NCBI RefSeq assembly: GCF_023499255.1
Contig: NZ_CP092183.1
Span: forward strand, 6,382,501 to 6,446,500
Direction: 5' to 3'
Source: Couchioplanes caeruleus
GTDB taxonomy: Bacteria > Actinomycetota > Actinomycetes > Mycobacteriales > Micromonosporaceae
Length of the DNA: 64,000 nucleotides
The notes beneath the pieces were generated by a model. It saw only the letters and a program-made list of their open reading frames with translations, had not been told where the DNA came from and did not search any database. The translations under genes and the position numbers were made by a program. This document shows positions 1 to 8,693 of this stretch, in pieces; within the stretch, counting starts at the first letter, position 1, and each line of letters starts with the position of its first letter.

Positions 1-292
1 CGCTGACCGTGAACAGCCGGCGCGTCATCGCGTACCCGGAGGCGGTGGAGACGGCCAGCACGCCCAGGGTGAGCAGCACGATCAGGGTGACCGTGCCCAG
101 GTGCGGCCCGCCCGGGGCGCGGATGCCGCGGTCGAGGCCCTGCTGGATCGCGATCGGCACCGCCACCCGCCCGGCCATCGACAGGAACGCCAGCGCGAGC
201 GTGCCCGCCAGGCCCGGGCGCAGTTCGGGCGAGAGCGCGACGCCGCGGCGAACCGTGGCGAGCGTGCCCTCCTCGACCACAGCCGCCGTCAT
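1..292 (-). CDS. ABC exporter half-transporter, N-terminal fragment
   Basis: Only the first 97 codons lie in the window; the gene runs off the left edge. The start ATG (292-290) overlaps the TGA stop of the preceding ABC gene in an ATGA arrangement, so the two are probably translationally coupled. The visible part has hydrophobic stretches at about residues 28-48 and 66-85 joined by a polar loop, as at the start of a type I exporter membrane domain. Because its neighbour has a degenerate ATPase site, this is probably the partner half of a heterodimeric exporter. No nucleotide-binding domain is visible, so the family call rests on context. Confidence 0.75.
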   Translation of the reverse strand, partial: MTAAVVEEGTLATVRRGVALSPELRPGLAGTLALAFLSMAGRVAVPIAIQQGLDRGIRAPGGPHLGTVTLIVLLTLGVLAVSTASGYAMTRRLFTVS

Positions 293-2076
293 GAGGTGAG
301 CTCCTCGACGTGTTCGGACTTCTCGTAAGCGGTGACCAGGTTCAGGTATCCGGGCTCGGTGGCCATCAGGTGCGCGTGGGTGCCGGTCGCCACGACCTTG
401 CCGTCCTCCAGGTAGACCACCTCGTCGGCGAGCGCGATCGTCGCCCGCCGGTACGCGACCACGAGGATCGACGCGCCCGCCTCGTGCCCGCGCAGCGAGG
501 CCAGGATCGCCGCCTCCACCCGCGGGTCCACCGCGCTGGTCGCGTCGTCGAGCACGAGCAGCCGCGGCCGCCCGGCCAGCGCGCGGGCCAGCGTGAGCCG
601 TTGCCGCTGGCCACCGGAGAGCGACGTGCCGCGCTCGCCGACCGCCGTCTCCAGCCCGTCCGGCAGCTTCGCGACGAAGCCCTCCGCCTGCGCCAGCCGC
701 AGCGCCCGCCAGGCCGCCGCGTCGTCGGCGCCCTCGCGGTCGAGGGTCACGTTGCCGCGGACGGTGTCGTCGAAGATGAACGGGATCTGCGGCACCAGAG
801 CGGTCGCCGAGGCCAGCGCCTGCTCGCTCAGATCGGGCAGCGCGATGCCGTCCACGCTCACCGTGCCGCTGTCCGGGTCGACGAGGCGTACGGCCAGCGA
901 GGCGATCGTCGACTTGCCGGAGCCCGTCGCGCCGACCAGCGCCACCGTCTTGCCCGCCGGGACGGTGAACGAGATGTCGTGCAGGACCTCGGCGCCCTCG
1001 CCGTACGAGAAATGGACCTGATCGAAGGTGAGCGCGGCCGGTCCGCTCGCGGCGGGCTCCGCGGTGCCGTAGGCGAGGTCGCCGTCGGCGGCGAGCACGG
1101 CCTGCACGCGCTCCCAGCCCGCGACGCTGCGCGGCAGCTCGGCGACCACCCAGCCGATCGCGCGCACCGGGAACGCCAGCACGGTGAACAGGAACGCGAC
1201 GCTGACCAGCTCGGCGACGGTCAACGCTCCGGTCTGCAGCCGCCAGGCGCCCAGCAGCAGCACGGCCAGGGTGCCGATGCTGGGCAGGGCATCCATCAGC
1301 GGGTCGAACAGGCCACGCAGCCGGCCCACGGAGATGAGCGCGTCGCGCAGCTCGGTCACGTGCACCTGGAAGCGCTTCGACTCGTCCGCCTCGCGGCCCA
1401 TGGTCTTGACGACGAGGGCGCCGTCGAAGCTCTCGTGGGCGACCGCGCTGACCCGGCCGCGCAGCTGCTGGGCGCGGATCTGCCGCGGGGACATCCGCCG
1501 CGAGTAGATGTAGTTCATCCCGAACAGCAGCGGGAACAGGCAGACCCCGACCATCGCGAGGACCCAGTCGGTGAAGAACAGCGAGACCACGGCGGCCAGG
1601 ATCATCACGATCGTGCCGACGGCGAACGGCAGCGGCGCGATGGGGACGAACGCGGCCTCCACGTCGGAGTTCGCGTTGGACAGCAGGGTGCCGGTGGCGT
1701 GCCGCTGGTGCCAGGCCGGCGGCAGCGCGAGGTAGCGGCGGGTCACCGCGCGGCGATAGCGGGCCTGCAGCCGGAACTGCATGAACCCGGCGCCGAGGCG
1801 GCGGCCGAAGATGCTGGCGACGCGCAGCAGCGAGATGCCGATGAACGCGGCGGCGATCAGGCCCAGCTCGGCGGCGCCGGTGCGGCCCTCGCTGAACGAT
1901 GGCACCACGACGTGGCCGATGACCGCGCCGACGACGTACGAGTTCGCGATGACGAGCAGCCCGAACAGGCTGCTGCCGAGCGTGCCGATGACGAAGAGCC
2001 GCGGCTCGGTACGGATGGCGCGGCCGAGCACCCGAAGGCCCCGGCCCAGCACGTCGCGGCCGGTCCTCGTGCTCAC
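289..2076 (-). CDS. ABC exporter half-transporter with degenerate ATPase site
   Basis: A fused exporter half of 595 residues: about six membrane segments (residues 20-320), then an ATPase domain. Walker A is GATGSGKST (about residue 380), the signature is LSGGQRQR (about 485) and Walker B is LLVLDD (about 505). Two catalytic positions are altered: the glutamate after Walker B is Asp, and the switch histidine is Tyr (VVAYRR). This fits the non-hydrolysing half of heterodimeric exporters. I chose GTG 2076 because a G-rich ribosome site (GCGGGGGGCAC) precedes it and the membrane domain follows directly; an in-frame ATG at 2205 would overlap the divergent promoter region. Substrate unknown. Confidence 0.85.
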   Translation of the reverse strand: MSTRTGRDVLGRGLRVLGRAIRTEPRLFVIGTLGSSLFGLLVIANSYVVGAVIGHVVVPSFSEGRTGAAELGLIAAAFIGISLLRVASIFGRRLGAGFMQFRLQARYRRAVTRRYLALPPAWHQRHATGTLLSNANSDVEAAFVPIAPLPFAVGTIVMILAAVVSLFFTDWVLAMVGVCLFPLLFGMNYIYSRRMSPRQIRAQQLRGRVSAVAHESFDGALVVKTMGREADESKRFQVHVTELRDALISVGRLRGLFDPLMDALPSIGTLAVLLLGAWRLQTGALTVAELVSVAFLFTVLAFPVRAIGWVVAELPRSVAGWERVQAVLAADGDLAYGTAEPAASGPAALTFDQVHFSYGEGAEVLHDISFTVPAGKTVALVGATGSGKSTIASLAVRLVDPDSGTVSVDGIALPDLSEQALASATALVPQIPFIFDDTVRGNVTLDREGADDAAAWRALRLAQAEGFVAKLPDGLETAVGERGTSLSGGQRQRLTLARALAGRPRLLVLDDATSAVDPRVEAAILASLRGHEAGASILVVAYRRATIALADEVVYLEDGKVVATGTHAHLMATEPGYLNLVTAYEKSEHVEELTS

Positions 2077-2251
2077 GTGCCCCCCGCATCTGTAAGTGCC
2101 CGCCGGCTCTACCGGCCTTACCGCATCCATCCTGCCGAACCGGCCGCCGGAAGCCACGGCATTTACATTGTGTCCACGATTACATCCCCGCGCAGCCCGG
2201 GGCATCGATGGCCGCCGGGCGCGCGCGCCCCGGGCCGCCTACGATCGCGGG

Positions 2252-2869
2252 ATGACCGACTACGCGCGTACGGAACGCCGCCTCCTCGCCGATCTGCTCC
2301 TCGAGGTGGGGCCGGACGCGCCGACCATGTGCGCCGGCTGGGCCACCCGCGACCTCGCCGCGCACCTGGTGGTCCGCGACCGCCGGCCCGACGCGATGGT
2401 CGGCATGCTGGTGCCGCCGCTGGCCGGGCACGGCGAGCACGTCCGGCGGGCGAAGGCGGCGCAGCCGTACGAGCGGGTCGTGGCCGAGGTGCGCACGCCG
2501 CCGTGGTGGAGCCCGATGAGCAACCCGCTCCTCGACGAGCTGGCCAACACGGTCGAGTACTTCGTGCACCACGAGGACGTCCGGCGCGCGCAGCCGGGCT
2601 GGGAGCCACGGGCGCTGGACCGCGGCGAGGAGAACGCGCTGTGGCGGGCGACCAAGCTGACCGCCCGGCTGGCGCTGCGCCGGCTCGGCAGGCCGGTCCG
2701 GATCGAGGCGCCCGGGTTCGGGGTGCTGCAGGTCGGCGACGGGACCCCGGCGGCGACGGTGACCGGCGCACCCGGCGAGATCGTGCTCTTCTGCTCGGGC
2801 CGCCAGAGCGTCGCGCGGGTCGAGATCGCCGGCGACGAGAGCATCCGTACGGCCCGGCTCAACATGTAG
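2252..2869 (+). CDS. TIGR03085-type protein, metal-binding maleylpyruvate-isomerase-like fold
   Basis: A 205-residue actinobacterial protein of the TIGR03085 type, related to the DinB/mycothiol-dependent maleylpyruvate isomerase superfamily. The N-terminal motif CAGWATRDLAAHLVVRDRRP (residues 26-45) is the conserved core, and YFVHHEDVRRA (about 103-113) carries the second conserved His pair; together these would bind a divalent metal. The biochemical role is unknown. ATG 2252 sits 7 nt after a TACGAT -10-like hexamer (2240-2245), which suggests a leaderless transcript. It is divergent from the ABC exporter, with about 175 nt between them. Confidence 0.8.
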   Translation: MTDYARTERRLLADLLLEVGPDAPTMCAGWATRDLAAHLVVRDRRPDAMVGMLVPPLAGHGEHVRRAKAAQPYERVVAEVRTPPWWSPMSNPLLDELANTVEYFVHHEDVRRAQPGWEPRALDRGEENALWRATKLTARLALRRLGRPVRIEAPGFGVLQVGDGTPAATVTGAPGEIVLFCSGRQSVARVEIAGDESIRTARLNM

Positions 2870-2871
2870 CA

Positions 2872-2918
2872 ATTGGCTCCTCTGATCGGGGCCGGATTGG
2901 CCCGGACGAGGAGCCAAT
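2872..2918. promoter_or_regulatory. 11-bp inverted repeat, operator candidate for the permease
   Basis: Perfect arms ATTGGCTCCTC (2872-2882) and GAGGAGCCAAT (2908-2918) flank a further ATTGGC at 2896, all within 70 nt upstream of the permease ATG at 2939. The same hexamer followed by pyrimidines recurs three times between yczR and yczE at 17.5 kb. A regulator site is inferred; which protein binds is unknown. Confidence 0.5.
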
Positions 2919-2938
2919 CCGGTGCCTACGGTGATCCC

Positions 2939-4228
2939 ATGACCTCCACCGGCACCCTGTCGCGTGCCCAGGGCACGGCCCTCTGCGTCGGCGCCGTGCT
3001 CGGCACCGGCGTGATCTCGATGCCGGCGCTGGCCGCGGGCGTCGCGGGACCCGCCTCGCTGCTCGCCTGGCTCGCGCTGATCCTGCTGTCCGCTCCCCTC
3101 GCCGGGACGTTCGCCGCGCTCGGCGCCCGTTACCCCGACGGCGGCGGCGTCTCCACGTACGTCCGGCTGGCGTTCGGCGCCCGCGCCGCCACGGCGGTCG
3201 GCTGGTGCTTCTTCTTCGCCGTGCCGCTGGGCGCACCGCCGGCCGCCGCGTTCGCGGGCGGGTACGTGGCCGACATCGTCGGCGGCGGCCGGGCGACCGT
3301 GCTCGGCACGTTCCTGGTGATCATGGGCATCGTCGTCACGATGAACTGGTTCGGGCTGCAGATCTCCGGCCGGGCGCAGCTGTGGCTCACCGCCGCGCTC
3401 GCCGCGCTGCTCGTGGTCACTGTGGTCGCCGCGCTGCCGCACGCCCGGCTGGCCAACCTCACGCCGTTCGCGCCGTACGGCTGGGCCGGCATCGGGACCG
3501 CCGCGGCCGTGCTGGTCTGGGGCTTCGCCGGCTGGGAGGCCGTCTCGTCGCTGGCCGGCGAATACCGCGACCCCCGCCGGGACGTCACCCGGGCCACCGG
3601 CGCGGCGGTGCTGATCGTCGGGGTGCTCTACCTCGCGGTCGCCGCCACCAGCGTGCTCGTGCTCGGCCCCGCCATCGGGGACAGCCCGGCGCCGCTCGCC
3701 GACCTGCTGGCCGTCGGGGTGGGCGGACCGGTGCGGGTGGTCACCGCGGTGGTCGCCGTGCTGCTGACCATCGGCGCGGTCAACGCGTACCTGGCCGGGG
3801 CGTCCCGGCTCGGCGCGGCCCTGGCCCGCGACGGCGCGCTGCCGGCCGGACCGGTCGGCACACCGCGCAAGTCGCTGCTGGTCGTCACGGCGGGCAGCCT
3901 CGTGTCGGTGGCGCTGCCGATCAGCTTCCACACGGCCATGCTGCTCGTCACCGGCTGCTTCACGCTGGTGTACGTGCTCGGCACGGCGGCCGCCCTGAAG
4001 CTGCTGCCGCCCGGCTGGGCCCGGCGCGGCGCCGGGCTCGCGTTCGCCTCCACGCTCGGCCTGCTGGTTCTCAACGGCGCCCCGGCGCTGCTCAGCCTGG
4101 TCGTCGCGGCGGCCGCGGTGGCCTACGCCTCCCGGAGGACCTCGCCGAAGATCTCCAGCCCCTCGTCGAGCAGGGCCGGATCGATCGCGCCGAAGCCGAA
4201 CACGAACCCGGTCGAGTCGCTGCCGTAG
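2939..4228 (+). CDS. APC-family amino acid permease, YjeH-like exporter
   Basis: A 429-residue polytopic protein with about 11-12 membrane segments. The N-terminus (AQGTALCVGAVLGTGVISMP) carries the glycine-rich first helix of the APC superfamily, and the layout resembles YjeH-type methionine/branched-chain amino acid exporters; the substrate is inferred from that resemblance only. ATG 2939 lies 7 nt after TACGGT (2926-2931), suggesting little or no 5' leader. The last 35 codons run antisense through the 3' end of the convergent MocR gene and are Ser/Pro-rich, unlike the hydrophobic body, so the natural end may once have been near 4110. Confidence 0.82.
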   Translation: MTSTGTLSRAQGTALCVGAVLGTGVISMPALAAGVAGPASLLAWLALILLSAPLAGTFAALGARYPDGGGVSTYVRLAFGARAATAVGWCFFFAVPLGAPPAAAFAGGYVADIVGGGRATVLGTFLVIMGIVVTMNWFGLQISGRAQLWLTAALAALLVVTVVAALPHARLANLTPFAPYGWAGIGTAAAVLVWGFAGWEAVSSLAGEYRDPRRDVTRATGAAVLIVGVLYLAVAATSVLVLGPAIGDSPAPLADLLAVGVGGPVRVVTAVVAVLLTIGAVNAYLAGASRLGAALARDGALPAGPVGTPRKSLLVVTAGSLVSVALPISFHTAMLLVTGCFTLVYVLGTAAALKLLPPGWARRGAGLAFASTLGLLVLNGAPALLSLVVAAAAVAYASRRTSPKISSPSSSRAGSIAPKPNTNPVESLP

Positions 4229-5517
4229 CCGGCCAGGTCCTCCACGGCCACCCCGCGCCCGGCGGCCGCCGCCACCACCTCGGCCGAACGGGGAGCGAGC
4301 GCGGTGACGTGCAGGCCGGCCGCCGACGGCAGCACCTCCAGCCCGGCGTGCCGGCCCAGCACGGCGACGATGCGGGCGTGGCGGTGCGCGTACGCCTTGA
4401 CGGCCCGCCGTACGTGCCGGGCCAGCAGCCCCTCGTCGATGAACCGGGCCAGCGCCGCCTGCACCGCGGTCTGCCCGTACCCGTCGCCGAGCTGGCGCGC
4501 CGCCACGAGCGCCGCGCGGAGCCCGGCCGGGGCGAGCACGAAACCGGTCCGCACGCTGGGCAGCATCGTCTTGGAGAAGGTGCCGACGTAGAGCACCCGC
4601 CCGGCGGTGTCGAGGCTGTGCAGCGGCTCCAGCGGGCGCGACGAGAACCGGAACTCGGAGTCGTAGTCGTCCTCGATCACCGCGGCCTGGCGGCACCGCG
4701 CCCAGTCCAGCAGCGCGTGCCGCCGGGTCAGGCTCATCGCCGGGCCGAGCGGGAACTGGTGCGACGGCGTCGTGTAGACGATCCGGGCGGCGCGCGGCAG
4801 GGCATCGACGACCAGGCCGCCGGCGTCCACGGGTACGCCCACCACGTGCGCACCCAGCGAGGCGAACAGCCGCCACGCGGGCGGATAGCCGGGCTCCTCC
4901 AGGGCGACGACGTCCCCCGGCCGCAGCAGCACCCTGCCGATCAGGTCGAGCGCGTGCTGTGTGCCGTTCGTGACCAGCACGTCGTCCGCCTCCACCCGCA
5001 GGGACCGGGAGTAGCCCAGATACCGGGCGATCGCCGCGCGCAGCGCCGGGTGACCCGCCGGGGTGCCGTACGCGCCCGGCTCGTTGGCGCCCAGCCGCAG
5101 TTCCGCCGCGACCAGCCGCCGCCAGGTGTCGAACGGGAACAGCCGCGCGTCGGGGATGCCGGTGCGGAAGTCGTACCTCGGGGCGGGCACGCCGGCGCCC
5201 GTCGGCAGCGGTTCGTAGGTCCAGCCCGGCCGCGGATGCAACGGGTCGGCCGTGGCGCGGCGCGTGGCGGGCCGGTCGCGTACGGCGGCCACGAACGTCC
5301 CCGCCCCGGTGCGGGCCACGAGGTAGCCCTCCGCCACGAGCCGCTCGTACGCCGTCGCGACGCTGTTGCGCGCCACCTGGAGATCCGCGGCGAGCACCCG
5401 GGTCGCGGGCAGCCGGTGGCCCCGGGGCAGCCGCCCGTCCTCGATGGCCTCGCGCAGCGCCCGGTACACCCGGACCGTCTTCTCGCCCGGGCCGTCGAGG
5501 TTGATGACGAGATCCAC
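4123..5517 (-). CDS. MocR-family regulator (GntR HTH plus aminotransferase-like domain)
   Basis: 464 residues: a GntR-type winged helix (about 10-80; LPATRVLAADLQVARNSV) followed by a fold-type I aminotransferase domain (about 110-460). The PLP-lysine segment is FSKTMLPSVRTGF and the PdxR-like motif IEDDYDSEFRF is present. Such proteins sense PLP or PLP adducts and regulate vitamin B6, GABA or amino-acid genes. No pdxS/pdxT or gabT neighbour is present, so the target is unknown; the convergent permease is a candidate. GTG 5517 starts directly at the family N-terminus. The stop lies 106 nt inside the 3' end of the permease. Confidence 0.85.
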   Translation of the reverse strand: MDLVINLDGPGEKTVRVYRALREAIEDGRLPRGHRLPATRVLAADLQVARNSVATAYERLVAEGYLVARTGAGTFVAAVRDRPATRRATADPLHPRPGWTYEPLPTGAGVPAPRYDFRTGIPDARLFPFDTWRRLVAAELRLGANEPGAYGTPAGHPALRAAIARYLGYSRSLRVEADDVLVTNGTQHALDLIGRVLLRPGDVVALEEPGYPPAWRLFASLGAHVVGVPVDAGGLVVDALPRAARIVYTTPSHQFPLGPAMSLTRRHALLDWARCRQAAVIEDDYDSEFRFSSRPLEPLHSLDTAGRVLYVGTFSKTMLPSVRTGFVLAPAGLRAALVAARQLGDGYGQTAVQAALARFIDEGLLARHVRRAVKAYAHRHARIVAVLGRHAGLEVLPSAAGLHVTALAPRSAEVVAAAAGRGVAVEDLAGYGSDSTGFVFGFGAIDPALLDEGLEIFGEVLREA

Positions 5518-5528
5518 GCCCCTATTGT

Positions 5529-5969
5529 TCAGTCGCCGCGCAGCTGCAGGGAGGGCGTACCCGCCGAGCAGGCGATCCGGAACTTGACCCGGTCGTGGTT
5601 GTCCGAGGAGCTGCGGAACTCCCCCTCGGCCCGCTCCCGCTCGTGCATCGCGAACCCGGGCGCGGGCGACATCGTGACGATCTCCGGGCCGTCCGCGGCG
5701 CACCGGGCGACCACCGTGCCGCCGCGGGTCGGGAAGGTGCGGCTGCGCGGGCTCCGCACGGCCTGCGAGGCGGTCGGGGACGGCGTACGGCTGACCGACG
5801 GGGACGGCAGCGAGCGCAGTTCCCCGGCCACCTCCGCGGCGCTGCGGGGGCGGGACTCCGGCGTGGTCAGGCCGGCCCCGATGAGGCGTACCCCGGTCAG
5901 GCCCACCAGCACGGCCAGCACGGCCGCGCCGAGCCAGCCGGCGGTCACGAGCAGCGTTCGGCGGTTCAC
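5529..5969 (-). CDS. Membrane-anchored hypothetical protein beside a two-component system
   Basis: 146 residues. The N-terminus (NRRTLLVTAGWLGAAVLAVL) is a membrane anchor, followed by a Ser/Pro linker (about 45-70) and a small extracytoplasmic domain with two Cys (about 90 and 131) and the segment HERERAEGEF. I do not recognise the family. It is divergent from the response regulator with about 100 nt between them, so it could be an accessory or a target of that system. The GTG start at 5969 was chosen because the signal anchor begins there; its ribosome site is weak. Confidence 0.7.
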   Translation of the reverse strand: MNRRTLLVTAGWLGAAVLAVLVGLTGVRLIGAGLTTPESRPRSAAEVAGELRSLPSPSVSRTPSPTASQAVRSPRSRTFPTRGGTVVARCAADGPEIVTMSPAPGFAMHERERAEGEFRSSSDNHDRVKFRIACSAGTPSLQLRGD

Positions 5970-6071
5970 AGGAGCGACTATGCCCGGCCGAGCCCTAAAG
6001 CAGGCTCGCGGGCACGCTAAGGGACGGTTAAGAGCCACGATCGTGCCGGTACGACGGGATAGGTTGCCTGC

Positions 6072-6755
6072 GTGGCCCACCTCCTGCTGGTCGAGGACGA
6101 CTCGGCGATCCGTACCACCCTGCTGCGCGCGCTGCGGGAGCGAGGGCACGCGGTGGCGGCCTCGCACACCGCGATGGACGGGCTGCAGACCGCCCTCGCC
6201 GAGCGCCCCGACCTGGTCGTGCTCGACCTGGGCCTGCCCGACCTCGACGGCCGGGAGCTGCTGCGGATGCTGCGGGCGGTCAGCGCGGTGCCGGTGATCG
6301 TGGCGACCGCCCGCGACGACGAGGCGGAGATCGTCCGGGTGCTCGACGCCGGCGCCGACGACTACATCGTCAAGCCGTTCACCGCCGCGCAGCTCGACGC
6401 CCGGGTCCGCGCGGTCCTGCGCCGCGGCGGCCCGGCCGGCACCGAGCCCGTCGCGGTGACGGTGGGCGGGCTGCGCATCGACGCGGGCGCCCGGACGGCG
6501 ACGCTCGACGGCACGGACCTCGACCTGACGCCACGCGAGTTCGACCTGCTGCACCACCTCGCCACCCGCGCCGGGCAGGTGGTCAGCAAGCGGGAACTGC
6601 TCAGCGAGGTGTGGCAGGTGCCGTACGGCGGGGCGGACAAGACCGTCGACGTGCATCTGTCCTGGCTGCGCCGCAAGCTCGGCGAGACCGCACAGGACCC
6701 GCGCTACCTGCACACCGTGCGCGGGGTCGGCGTACGGCTCAGTGAGCCGGCATGA
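6072..6755 (+). CDS. OmpR/PhoB-family response regulator
   Basis: 227 residues. The receiver domain (1-118) has the acidic pair D9/D10, phospho-acceptor D52 (VVLDLGLPD), T79 and K101 (VKPF). The C-terminal winged helix (about 130-225) has LTPREFDLLHHL and the recognition segment DKTVDVHLSWLRRKLGE. GTG 6072 lies 6 nt after TAGGTT (6060-6065), consistent with a leaderless start. Its stop overlaps the kinase start (ATGA at 6752-6755). The signal sensed is unknown. Confidence 0.95.
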   Translation: MAHLLLVEDDSAIRTTLLRALRERGHAVAASHTAMDGLQTALAERPDLVVLDLGLPDLDGRELLRMLRAVSAVPVIVATARDDEAEIVRVLDAGADDYIVKPFTAAQLDARVRAVLRRGGPAGTEPVAVTVGGLRIDAGARTATLDGTDLDLTPREFDLLHHLATRAGQVVSKRELLSEVWQVPYGGADKTVDVHLSWLRRKLGETAQDPRYLHTVRGVGVRLSEPA

Positions 6756-8011
6756 GGCGCCGCCTCACGCTGCTGGTCGCGGCGACCACCTGTCTGATCC
6801 TGATCGCGTTCCTCGCGCCGCTCGCGCTGCTGGTCCGGCAGGTCGCCGAGGACCGGGCGATCAGCCGCGCCACCGGCGTCGTGCAGACCATCGTGCCGCT
6901 GGTCGGCACCGACGACCTGTCCCTCGCCGTGCAGGGCCAGCCGGTGCCGGTCAGCGTCTTCACCCCGGACGGCGAGGTGATCGGCGCGGCGGCGGCGCCC
7001 ACCCCCGCGGTACGGCTCGCGGCGGCCAAGGGCGAGTCGTTCGCCGTGGCCACCGCCGCGGGCCGGGAGATCGTCGTGCCGGTCGTCAGCGGGCCCGGCA
7101 CGTACGTGATCCGCACGGTGGTGGCTCCCGCGGAGCTCAACCGCGGGGTCGCCCGGTCGTGGCTCGTGCTCGCCGGGCTGGGCGTGGCGCTCGTGCTGCT
7201 CGGGCTGGTGGTGGCCGACCGGCTGGCCCGTACGCTCGTCGCCCCGATCGCCGACCTGTCCGCGGTCTCCCACCGCCTCGCCCGCGCCGAGCTGTCGGCG
7301 CGGGCGGCCCCCGCCGGTCCGCCCGAGGTGCGCGAGGTCGCCGCGGCGCTCAACCATCTCGCCGGGCGCATCCAGGACCTGCTGCGCGAGGAGCGGGAGC
7401 AGGTGGCCGACCTCTCCCACCGGCTGCGCACCCCGCTGACCGCGCTGCGCCTCGAGGCCGAGGCGCTGCGCGACCCGGACGAGGCGGCCCGGATCGCCGC
7501 GGCCGCGGACGGCATCCAGCGGGCCGTCACGGCGGTCATCCAGCAGGCCCGCCGCCGGGGCGGCGAGCGGGCCTGCGACGCGGCGGCGGTGGTCGCCGAC
7601 CGGGTCGCCTTCTGGGCGGTCCTGGCCGAGGACACCGACCGGCACGTACGCCGGGAGCTCCCGCCCGGTCCCCTGCCGGTGGCGATCCCCGCCGACGAGC
7701 TGGCCGCCGCGCTCGACGCCCTGCTGGGCAACGTGTTCGCGCACACCCCCGACGGCACGGCGTTCGGGGTGTCGCTGTCCGCCCGCCCCGGCGGCGGCGC
7801 GGTGCTGACGGTCTGCGACGACGGGCCGGGCTTCCCCGGGGACGCGTTGCGCCGCGGCGCGTCGGGCAGCGGCTCCACCGGGCTCGGCCTGGACATCGCC
7901 CGGCGGGCGGCCGAGAGCGGCGGCGGCTCGCTGCACGTCGAACCGGCACCGGGCGGCGGCGCCCGCGTCCGCGTCGAGCTGGCCGGGGCGAGCACTCCTG
8001 ACGGGGTCTGA
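6752..8011 (+). CDS. Two-component sensor histidine kinase
   Basis: 419 residues. Membrane segments at about 5-28 and 134-156 enclose a 105-residue extracytoplasmic sensor region, followed by a HAMP-like segment (about 157-210). The phosphorylated His is H223 in LSHRLRTPLTALRLEAEAL. The ATPase domain shows the N box (GNVFAHTP) and G boxes (DDGPGFPG and GSTGLGLDIA). The gene is coupled to the response regulator by a 4-nt overlap, so the two form one phosphorelay. Similar pairs in actinomycetes respond to cell-envelope conditions, but nothing here identifies the signal. Confidence 0.95.
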   Translation: MRRRLTLLVAATTCLILIAFLAPLALLVRQVAEDRAISRATGVVQTIVPLVGTDDLSLAVQGQPVPVSVFTPDGEVIGAAAAPTPAVRLAAAKGESFAVATAAGREIVVPVVSGPGTYVIRTVVAPAELNRGVARSWLVLAGLGVALVLLGLVVADRLARTLVAPIADLSAVSHRLARAELSARAAPAGPPEVREVAAALNHLAGRIQDLLREEREQVADLSHRLRTPLTALRLEAEALRDPDEAARIAAAADGIQRAVTAVIQQARRRGGERACDAAAVVADRVAFWAVLAEDTDRHVRRELPPGPLPVAIPADELAAALDALLGNVFAHTPDGTAFGVSLSARPGGGAVLTVCDDGPGFPGDALRRGASGSGSTGLGLDIARRAAESGGGSLHVEPAPGGGARVRVELAGASTPDGV

Positions 8012-8044
8012 GCGCGGGCTCTCACGGGGTGACAGAGCGAAGGC

Positions 8045-8069
8045 GTTTCGCGTGGCCGGCCAGGGGCAT
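8045..8069 (+). promoter_or_regulatory. Candidate stress-sigma promoter of the CsbD gene
   Basis: GTTT (8045-8048) and GGGCAT (8064-8069) are separated by 15 nt. This resembles the GTTT-N13-17-GGGTAT pattern of actinomycete SigB-like promoters, with one mismatch in the -10. CsbD-type genes are classical general-stress genes, which supports the assignment. It is a motif match only. Confidence 0.35.
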
Positions 8070-8147
8070 GTCCACAGCGAAGCACCGCCGCTCAGCGAGG
8101 CGTCGTCAGCCGACGAGGTCCAGGCGTGAGCGCGGGGAAGGATCGTC

Positions 8148-8321
8148 ATGGGACTCGACGACAAGATCAGCAACAAGGCCCAGGAAGCCGGCGGCAAGGC
8201 CAAGCAGGGCGTGGGCGAAGCGACCGACGACAAGGAACTGCAGGCCGAGGGCAAGGCCGACGAGACGTCGTCGAACGTCAAGCAGGCCGGCGAGAAGATC
8301 AAGGACGCCTTCAAGAAGTGA
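8148..8321 (+). CDS. CsbD-family stress-response protein
   Basis: A 57-residue, highly charged, Lys/Glu/Asp/Ala-rich protein with no Cys, Trp or hydrophobic core. The family motif is visible (DDKISNKAQEAGGKAKQGVG, then ATDDKELQAEGKADE). CsbD proteins accumulate in general stress under SigB-type control; their biochemical role is unknown. A strong ribosome site (GGGGAAGGA) lies 6-7 nt before ATG 8148. A long hairpin follows the stop, so the gene is probably monocistronic. Confidence 0.9.
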   Translation: MGLDDKISNKAQEAGGKAKQGVGEATDDKELQAEGKADETSSNVKQAGEKIKDAFKK

Positions 8322-8328
8322 TCCTCGG

Positions 8329-8374
8329 GCACGCCGGGAGGGGACCGGCCCGGGCCGGTCCCCTCCTGGCGTGC
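8329..8374 (+). terminator. Long hairpin after the CsbD gene
   Basis: The arms GCACGCCGGGAGGGGACCGG and its complement form a 22-bp stem (8329-8350 with 8353-8374) broken only by one G-T wobble, with a minimal CG turn. There is no U-tract, which is common for actinomycete terminators. It begins 8 nt after the stop. Confidence 0.75.
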
Positions 8375-8400
8375 ACCCGGACCTCAAGTAGCTTTGCGGC

Positions 8401-8625
8401 ATGGCGACTACGGTGCTCAGGGTCCGGCTTGTCGGCGGCGACCGCATGGACATCACGTACGACGAACCCGGCATCGCCGAGGAGGACCGCCTCGTCGAAC
8501 ACGCGATTGCGACCCTGGCTGAGGATTCCGGGATCCTTCGCACCAGGCACGGCGAGCGGCTGGTCGTGCTCTACGGCCGAGGTGTCGCTGCGATCGAGGT
8601 TGCGCCCCGCGGCGCGGTGCTCTGA
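8401..8625 (+). CDS. Small hypothetical protein
   Basis: 74 residues with no recognised domain. The pattern MATTVLRVRLVGGDRMDIT, then an acidic helix (EEDRLVEHAIATLAED), then HGERLVVLYGRGVAAIEV suggests a small alpha/beta fold with hydrophobic strands. It could be an actinobacterial conserved hypothetical. TAGCTT (8387-8392) lies 8 nt before the ATG, consistent with leaderless expression. Codon use matches its neighbours, which is the main reason to accept it. Confidence 0.6.
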   Translation: MATTVLRVRLVGGDRMDITYDEPGIAEEDRLVEHAIATLAEDSGILRTRHGERLVVLYGRGVAAIEVAPRGAVL

Positions 8626-8693
8626 GAAGGCGGCGCGCAGGCGAGCTCTTTAATTGCGTTGCCGCTCGATTGCCGCTCTGCTGATGTGTGGTC

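Noticed and set aside
2180..4876. Very long open frames opposite to or out of frame with real genes (for example 2180-4876 minus and 26432-29926 plus)
   Set aside because: They are shadows of high-GC coding DNA: Arg/Pro/Gly/Ala-rich translations, no domains, and well-supported genes (permease, MocR, dnaE) occupy the same DNA in another frame.
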